From Bipolaris cookei (taxonomy: Eukaryota > Ascomycota > Dothideomycetes > Pleosporales > Pleosporaceae): DNA of 64,000 nucleotides. The stretch spans positions 95,190-159,189 of the forward strand of contig NRSV01000013.1 in NCBI GenBank assembly GCA_002286855.1, in the 5' to 3' direction. Within the stretch, counting starts at the first letter, position 1. Each line of letters starts with the position of its first letter. A model generated the notes under the pieces. It was not told where the DNA came from. It worked only from the letters and a program-made list of their open reading frames with translations, and made no database searches. Of the stretch, positions 57,801-64,000 are shown piece after piece. A program made the translations under genes and the position numbers.

Positions 57801-58939
57801 AAGGGTAAGGGCAAGAGGGAGAAAACGAATTGTGTGTATGTAAATCAATCGTACGAGAATTGGGCTTGGGAGTGGGAGCTTGGAATGGCTTGTCGAGTCT
57901 TGTTGCCTTGTTTCCTGAGGAAGCGGCGAGGAAGCGGGCTAGAAGCGCAGATGGGAAAATGGAACTTCGCGTGATCGAAAGAGATCTAGATGGAAAGGTT
58001 TTACAAGAAAAAAAGAGAAAACAGGAAACGGAAGAAACAACAGTCAAAAAAACATATGGGAAGAGGCAACGAAATCGCGCGTATGCATTTTGAGTGTTTT
58101 TTGTCTTTCTTTTCTTCTTTCGAGGAAAAAATTGTAAGGGATGTTGGCTAAATCTAAATCATTTCATTGCCCATAAGGACGACGACAACCGTATGTTGGG
58201 ATCCCGCTCATGTTGAACCTTTTGGGATACCCTCGCCAATCATCCATCGCCCTTGTCCTTTTTTTCGCGCGCAAAACCACCCTAACAAACCGGTTCTGAT
58301 CTGCCCACCCCCAAACCCACTCAACTTTGGCAAAGAGTGCTGTGTATACGAACCGCAGGGAGAGAACCAGGAAAGAGAGAAAATGAAAAAAACACAAAGG
58401 GGGGGAATTGAGTGTCCAATTTCGCTGCCGTCTCCCCAAATTTTTTAGGATTTCTTGTGACGCCGCGCTATGCAATTGAAAGCAACACAAAAGACAAAAA
58501 AACAGAGACAACACGAGACAAAAGAAACGGTGAAAGACAGGAGAAAATGGGGAGAGAGGATAGTTGACAACGAAGTATTGTTTGTCTGATTACAAGAGTT
58601 GTTTTACACCAAAAAAAATGCGGTCTAGAACGCCGAAAGATACGCCCACCCAGTCCCGCAAACAAAACGGGGCAGAGATCTAACTAAAGCTTCGAGACCT
58701 GCTGGCGGCTTTAAACAGAAAAAGACTAGGGGAAAGAGGGGGAAAGAGATAGGGAGAGGGGCTGAGAGTGAGAGACGAAATAGCAACCAACAAGACCGAT
58801 CGGGGTATAAAGAGCGTGACTGCTTTTGATCTCACAGAGGAAAAAATGATGTGTCAAAGTATAGCGGGTGAAACGAAGAAAAGAGAGGAAAATACGCCCA
58901 ACATAAAAAGAAAACGGTGAGAATATGGTGTGTGTGGAC
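56287..58939. other. Gene-free spacer with pyrimidine-rich and simple sequence
   Basis: 2.65 kb. It starts with a C/T-rich strand-asymmetric tract (about 56395-57150) giving meaningless ORFs. It continues with a 31-bp poly-G run (57769-57799) and ends in the probable 3' untranslated region of the transporter gene. No conserved domain seen on either strand. Confidence 0.5.
57769..57799 (+). repeat. Homopolymer of 31 G
   Basis: Uninterrupted G run followed by TAAGGGTAAGGG. Such a tract can form G-quadruplexes and is prone to length error in sequencing and replication, so the exact count should not be trusted. Confidence 0.9.
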
Positions 58940-60921
58940 TTAGTGGTCGGCAATGTCCTCGTCCATGCCCGGGTAGATGATATCTGCCACGTAGATGGCT
59001 TGGATGTGCTTGAAGAGGACGAAGACCCACATAGTGATGACAGCGATGGACAAACCATTGCCGACATACAGCACCGTTTCGTCTCTTAGCTGGTTGCCAA
59101 TTGAGATGGTGGCAATGACGAAACCGGTGTTGGGGAAGACCATGGCCCACCACCCAAGATGGAAGTAGACAGCCCATGAGTTGATGACCTATAATTATTT
59201 CTTAGTAAACGTTGTGAGTCAAGATGTCTGTAGAGAAAACTTACGGCAACGAGAGTAATCATGAAAAACCACATGGCAAGGACCCAGAGGAAGAGCGCGA
59301 CAACAAGCGCAAGTGTTCTAAGAAGCTTTGCGTCGATGAGACCATCGCCCTGGAGGTCAAAGTCGTCAGGGAGCGCATTGGCCATACCAATCAGAGCCAA
59401 GCAGGTGAAAGAAGGCGGGCCGACAGCGATAAACATGGCACCTCGATGTTCGCGATCGGGGTATCCAACCTGCATGAGACGACCAATGTAATGCGCATAC
59501 ATGAGGATAGCAACGGTAAAACCCAGACCCTGGCATCCCAAGCCGGCAACCAGAATCGGCATTCTAGCAGACACTGGCTGTTCCTTTGCAATAACCGATG
59601 CAATCGTACCAGCAAGCATAATGGGGAAGATGGGAAGGAGCCATGAAGGCATGAAACTGTTGAGCTTGTAGGTATGGCTGCAGAAAAGAAATGAGTACTG
59701 GAAGGAGGCCAGGCAGAAGGTGATGAAGGTGTACGACCAGAATGCGACTGCCATGGTGGTAATGGCCCACGAGCGGTTCGGATGGTTGGCGTCGTAGGAC
59801 TCGATGACGTATTTCTGAGTTCCGGTGATGATGGTTGCAATTGACAGGAAGAAGGGACCGAGGAAGAGACCTTCACGCTCGTGCGAAATGGACGCTTTGA
59901 AGGAGCCGGCGTACTTGGTGAAGCGGAGAACCATGGTCATAGTGACACCGGTAAACATGAGAAGGTTGAGGATGTAGAAGACGGCACCAATGGTCTTGAT
60001 ACCAGGAAAAGGATGCGGTTGGATAGCGATAAGCGTACCAAGACCACCAGTAGCCATGGTAAGAGTGTAGTTGGCCCATGTGTAGTGCGCAAGCCTTTGA
60101 CCGGGAGTGAGGTAGGGCTGATTCGGGTCTTTCTTTCCGGGAATCTTGGTATGCTTGTCCCATTCTCCGTGACCATGTCCATCGCCGTGTTTGAGCTTCT
60201 CGAGGTCAACGGTGTCCATGTGAGGCGCGGGTTCAGAAGCTGGATCTCGAAAGGGGTTTTCTGTCGGTCGGTGCAGCTCTTTCACGTCAACAGGGTACCC
60301 ATTAGTGTCCACTTGGGCGGGAAAGTATGCATTGTTGGATGCATAAAGGGGTGCGGGCGTTTGGACCCATGTGTTAGAGCGACTTGTCTCACCAGAAGGA
60401 AGGAAACCTTGGTTCTGGGGAGGGGCAAGAGGGGCAGGAGATGAGTAGTGGTATGGGTTTGGAGGTGGTTGCTGTGGGGGTTGTTGATATTGCAGCACCT
60501 GTTGTGGTGGTGGTGGTGCTTGTTGCTGTGCCTTTGGTGGTTGTAGCTGAGGAGGCTGCTGGGGAGACTGCATTTCTTGCTGAGGGCTTGGAAACTGAGA
60601 GTAGTTGTTCATGTCCTGGCTGTTCTGAGGAGAGTGTTGAGCTGATCGAGGCGCAGGCGGCATGCCATACTGCCCTTGGTTTGGTGGTGTTTGCATCCTA
60701 GGACCGGTGGGAAGGCCGTATGGGTTTGACTGACGGACCTGGGCGGTATATTGAGGTTGTGGTTGTTGTTGGACGGGAAAGGGTTGTTGTTGTTGTTGAG
60801 GTGATTGTTGTTGCTGTGGTGGGTTGGATGTGAGAGGATTGGGTGTGAGAGAATACTGGTCGTTGTTGTATGTGTCCTTGTCGCCAAAGGATAGGCCTTC
60901 TGGCTGGTAACGGCTTTCCAT
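58940..60921 (-). CDS. TDT/SLAC1-type (Mae1/Ssu1-like) transporter with long Gln/Pro-rich N-terminus
   Basis: Exons 60921-59245 and 59188-58940 (641 aa; 56-bp intron GTAAGT…TTATAG). The start at 60921 is preferred; the frame is open further upstream to 61122, but that would place a hydrophobic leader before a disordered domain. Residues about 20-200 are Gln/Pro-rich with runs such as QQQQSPQQQQQ; a His/Gly patch (HGDGHGHGEWDKH) follows. From about residue 285 there are ten likely membrane helices with YTLTMATGGLGTLIA, FTKYAGSF, GPFFLSIATII and FPNTGFVIATI, as in C4-dicarboxylate/malate (Mae1) and sulfite (Ssu1) transporters. The substrate is not decided. Family members of about 400 residues normally lack the long N-terminal region. 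Confidence 0.88.
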
Positions 60922-63401
60922 TGCTGTAGTGAGTGTGTAGAGATGGTGACCTGCACCGTGGAAGACAGGCAAACGGAAAAAGTCGGCGATAGTGGTGTGA
61001 GAGGCAAGGAAAACGAAACGTGTAGTAGCAAGAAGGAGTGGTAAGTAATAAGACGGCCCATAGGAGTAGGCAGTGCTAGTGACTATAGCAATGTAGAAGC
61101 CAGGGCCGAGCAAGCTCAACATAGACTGGATGCTTCTACCATTCGGTCCTGTTTCGAACCACGCGCCGTCCGGGCACTAAAAGCAGCCGGCAGCTAGTCA
61201 AAGTGCCCCGAGTCGCCATAGTAGGATTTCAGACATTCTTGGCGTGGGTAGAGTGTTGCGTACGCCCTCCCTGGCATCCCTACTGACACTGGGCCGCTAT
61301 CAAAGCACGTTCCTTGAGATAACGATCTGAGGTTGCCTTCGCTTCATAATGCGCCAGAAACGGAAACTCTTCCTTGATAGTGCCCGACACGCCAAGATGT
61401 TTGAGCTCGCAATTGTGAATTGGAGGTCAAGGGTAAGCGTTTGTTGAGGTCGATTGGCATCCACTGTGGCTAAGTTGCTTACGCATTCCGAGACGTCAGG
61501 GTCTGAAGTGGACAAATCTTTCAGTCGAGGCGAAGGCATGTCATTGCTGTACGACAGTTCCACCAGTGACGACATCTTGGAATTGCTTTTGGCGATAGGA
61601 TCGTCTCACCCAAATGATTTCTTTACATGCTGGTCAAGTCTGGGCTGGTAGACAGCGCCCGAACGGCCAGCCTCGAAGGAAGAATAGGACCGATAGAATG
61701 CGACTGTCTCGGATATCGTCCGCGGTACTAGGAGTCTCCCGCCAGCATCAGTGGGACCCCTATCAAAGGCAGGACGAACAGTGTCCGATTCGGATCACTG
61801 TGAGCAGCGGCGACGGCGGGCGAATGGGCTCCGTGATGGCCAAGGCGCGGACCCTACAGACGGGATCTTGGCAGCAAGAGATTGAGATGCGGCTCAAGTT
61901 GTATAGCAACGGCGATTCGCGGTGAAAATAGGGGGGCTTGAAACGGGCGACGAAACACGTAAAGCGGACCTTACTGTGTCGTCTTTGATGCCAAGGTTCA
62001 CGCGCCAAACACAGGCCCACTGCTTTCACGCCCGACGCAGCCACTTCCGCGTCTTACACGATAAGGTTCAGGAAACCTTGGCTTAGATGCTTGCGTATGC
62101 ACAACGTCGTTGGCTGACGACCGCCGCCAGGGAAACTTAACATCGTCTCAAAAGTGCCAGAAAGACGCATCCATAGTCCACTTTCGGGTTTGATCTTGGT
62201 TCACATCCAGCCATGTCTTTGGCAATACGTAGCCTATTCGGCCCTCGCCCTACAGGCTACAAGCGACAAGCGCAGCGGGTCCCCCCTATGCATGTTCCAT
62301 ACGCCTGTCTATACCTGTAAATTGCGATGGGCGAGCGCGTAGCATCAATGGGGGGCTAGTCTTACTTGCAGTAAGGTTTATGCTATTGACCTGTGTATCC
62401 GCTTTGTCGATGATCAAAAATGGACCGCTGATCGTCGCCTTTGCGCGTCATGGCCGTTCCCGGAAGAATGGAAGCAGATGTGCTCTGCTCTGCGCTCTGC
62501 TTTGCTCGGCAGTGGGTCTTTTGAGGCGATGAGCGTGGGCAGTGCAGTCGATGGCATTCGTGGCCAAGATGTAATTGATTCGGACCGTGACAAGTCATGG
62601 TAACGCTGTCGCTCATCAATTCGACCAAACGTATGAGTGCGCAATACGAAGAATTTATTTAACTCATCAGTTAATAAAGGGCCGCTATACTTCTGAACAG
62701 GCGACCCAGAGGGTTTATGGGCAGCAGCGGCATCATCCCTGGATGGTGATCAACATGAGGCTGACAGGCAAGCAGACAACGGGCTGTTCCGTGCCCTTGG
62801 CGACAGTGTTCCTTGGGCGCCCTTCCACATGGCAACCTTGCTGGTGGCCACACGTAGCGCAGCACTGCCCAGCCACCAACAAGTCAGTTGTCGCTAGCTA
62901 CGCCGCAATAAATAAAAAATCTACATATGCACTCCGCCGATGCCTTGTCTTGTCGTGCACAAAGCCTTTCTGAACCCGATGGTTGCGCCCAACTCCGCCA
63001 TTCTGTCTTTCTCGTACCGTCGTTTGTCTAGTGTTTCATTGGGCCCTACTCTACCATGAAGGCATACCCTAGGCGTCGGGGTAGCTTAAGGTCTGCTCTG
63101 TAATTCATTACATAGTCATTCGGACTAACCCGAACCTTCACCCTCCGGCATACCCTAGGAAATGCATCATATAGAGCCTCTATGTCTCAAACGCGCTCAT
63201 CATGTATCCTTCCGTCGTTAATCACCTAGAACCATAGCGAATTCACATAAGAAGAGCCTCGAAAGTCGCACAGCCTAGTGGAGCCATGCAAATACAGTAG
63301 CCATATTCGAATTTATTGAGAAAAAAACACCGCCCTCTATACGACTCTTAGAACTCAATGCCTACTAATTCCTTCCAATTAATCTAAATATTCAAAATAT
63401 T
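60922..63401. other. Intergenic, no gene seen
   Basis: 2.5 kb. The left part is the promoter and 5' leader of the transporter gene. The rest has short ORFs on both strands without motifs, including moderately GC-rich stretches at 61600-62050 and 62150-62900. Nothing could be assigned. Confidence 0.45.
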
Positions 63402-64000
63402 CTACATCTTACTCGCCTCGCGAAGAACCTGCTTAGTCAGCATTTCACCCTGTTTCCTTTGTTCACTCAGCCGTCCCATTTTCAAAAGGTTTGCGATCAT
63501 TTCTTCATCTCCATGATGACTGTTGTGCTCGAATTCGGGCTCTTCGCCATATGCGACACGTGCTGCATCGACTAGGATTCTAGCTGTCATTCCAAATATT
63601 CTGAACGTGCTAAGACTGTCAATTGCTGTGGGCGCAGGTCGAGCATTACCCCCAGAAGGTCCCACGTTATCGGCCAAAGATTCTGCGGATTGCGACGGCT
63701 TGCGCAACAGTGAAGGTGAATGTGGAATTCTTGGCATATAAAAGTTATGCATTCTCCAGCGTGATTCGTGCCAGTCTGTCCAAGCACCCCTATACCACTT
63801 CTCTGGCCTACCGTCTTTTTGCACGGGTGCTGGGCCGTTGCCCTCCCATTCTTTGCGCAGGAAATTATGAAATGGTGCAGTAAAAACGGCGGCCACTTCC
63901 TTGGGATCAAGACGAGGTATGAGCGTCTCTTCGACAGAGGCATTGCTAACTTCAGAAGAAGCAGGGTTGATCGACGACCCACGGTCCGGGCCAAGGAAAG
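63402..64000 (-). CDS. Nudix hydrolase, coenzyme A diphosphatase-like (3' part)
   Basis: C-terminal 198 codons plus stop; the frame is open to the right edge, so the Nudix box itself lies beyond the window. Visible family features are LDPKEVAAVFTAPFHNFL, WYRGAWTDWHESRWRMHNFY and, near the end, FRIFGMTARILVDAARVAYGEEPEFEH, which is typical of the Pcd1/NUDT7/NUDT8 group. These enzymes cleave CoA or oxidised CoA to phosphopantetheine and 3',5'-ADP, in peroxisomes or mitochondria. The last residues (EASKM) do not form an obvious peroxisomal PTS1 signal. An intron upstream cannot be assessed. Confidence 0.85.
   Translation of the reverse strand, partial: FLGPDRGSSINPASSEVSNASVEETLIPRLDPKEVAAVFTAPFHNFLRKEWEGNGPAPVQKDGRPEKWYRGAWTDWHESRWRMHNFYMPRIPHSPSLLRKPSQSAESLADNVGPSGGNARPAPTAIDSLSTFRIFGMTARILVDAARVAYGEEPEFEHNSHHGDEEMIANLLKMGRLSEQRKQGEMLTKQVLREASKM

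Noticed and set aside
60922..61122. Extension of the TDT transporter to Met 61122
   Set aside because: It would add a hydrophobic leader upstream of a disordered domain; the region looks like 5' leader sequence and the Met at 60921 begins the hydrophilic part.
1..64000. CRISPR arrays, prokaryotic operons, tRNA or rRNA genes
   Set aside because: No regularly spaced repeats, no cloverleaf with conserved T-arm, and no rRNA-like stretch was recognised; introns and gene content are eukaryotic.

Overview
This window comes from a filamentous ascomycete nuclear genome. Genes carry short spliceosomal introns (about 46-170 bp, GT...AG), starts often have ACC-ATG-G context, and decayed transposons hold in-frame stops of the CpA-to-TpA kind expected from repeat-induced point mutation (RIP). 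An Ecp2/Hce2-type secreted protein, a kinesin-3, a fungal NCS1 permease and a Tad-like LINE fit a Dothideomycete, perhaps Pleosporales; that placement is inference.

Layout. 1-3.0 kb: minus-strand Tad-like LINE (gag-like ORF1 and endonuclease part of ORF2) broken by a SINE-like insert. 3.3-11.1 kb: a gene island of a DHA2-type MFS exporter, a divergent Gfo/Idh/MocA oxidoreductase fused to a DegT/DnrJ/EryC1/StrS aminotransferase, and a convergent 5'-nucleotidase/UDP-sugar-hydrolase-like enzyme. 11.1-21.9 kb: gene-poor, AT-rich transposon graveyard (second LINE with two nested insertions, two Fot1/pogo transposase remnants, SINE-like copies) that shelters one intact small secreted Hce2-domain protein. 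21.9-23.0 kb: a GT34 glycosyltransferase pseudogene with two RIP-type nonsense codons. 24.9-37.7 kb: metabolic genes (rhodopsin-like 7TM protein, FAD oxidoreductase, tricarboxylate-type mitochondrial carrier, hydantoinase/oxoprolinase-DUF917 enzyme divergent from an NCS1 permease, phenolic acid decarboxylase). 37.7-64 kb: more conserved genes separated by long GC-rich or simple-sequence spacers (a lineage-specific protein, an NTF2-like protein, an Ada-type regulator, MutL/MLH2, TRM5, kinesin-3/UncA, an APH-family kinase, a TDT/Mae1-like transporter, and a Nudix hydrolase cut by the right edge).

How genes may work together. The fusion enzyme joins the two activities that act consecutively in bacterial 3-amino-sugar (kanosamine-type) pathways. 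With an exporter on a shared promoter and a phosphohydrolase next door, it forms a candidate fungal amino-sugar locus (inference). The hydantoinase/DUF917 enzyme and NCS1 permease share a 1.1-kb promoter with GATA boxes and a perfect CGG/CCG palindrome, suggesting a nitrogen-regulated uptake-plus-hydrolysis module. Splice models were built by eye from reading-frame continuity; each multi-exon model gives a total length divisible by three.
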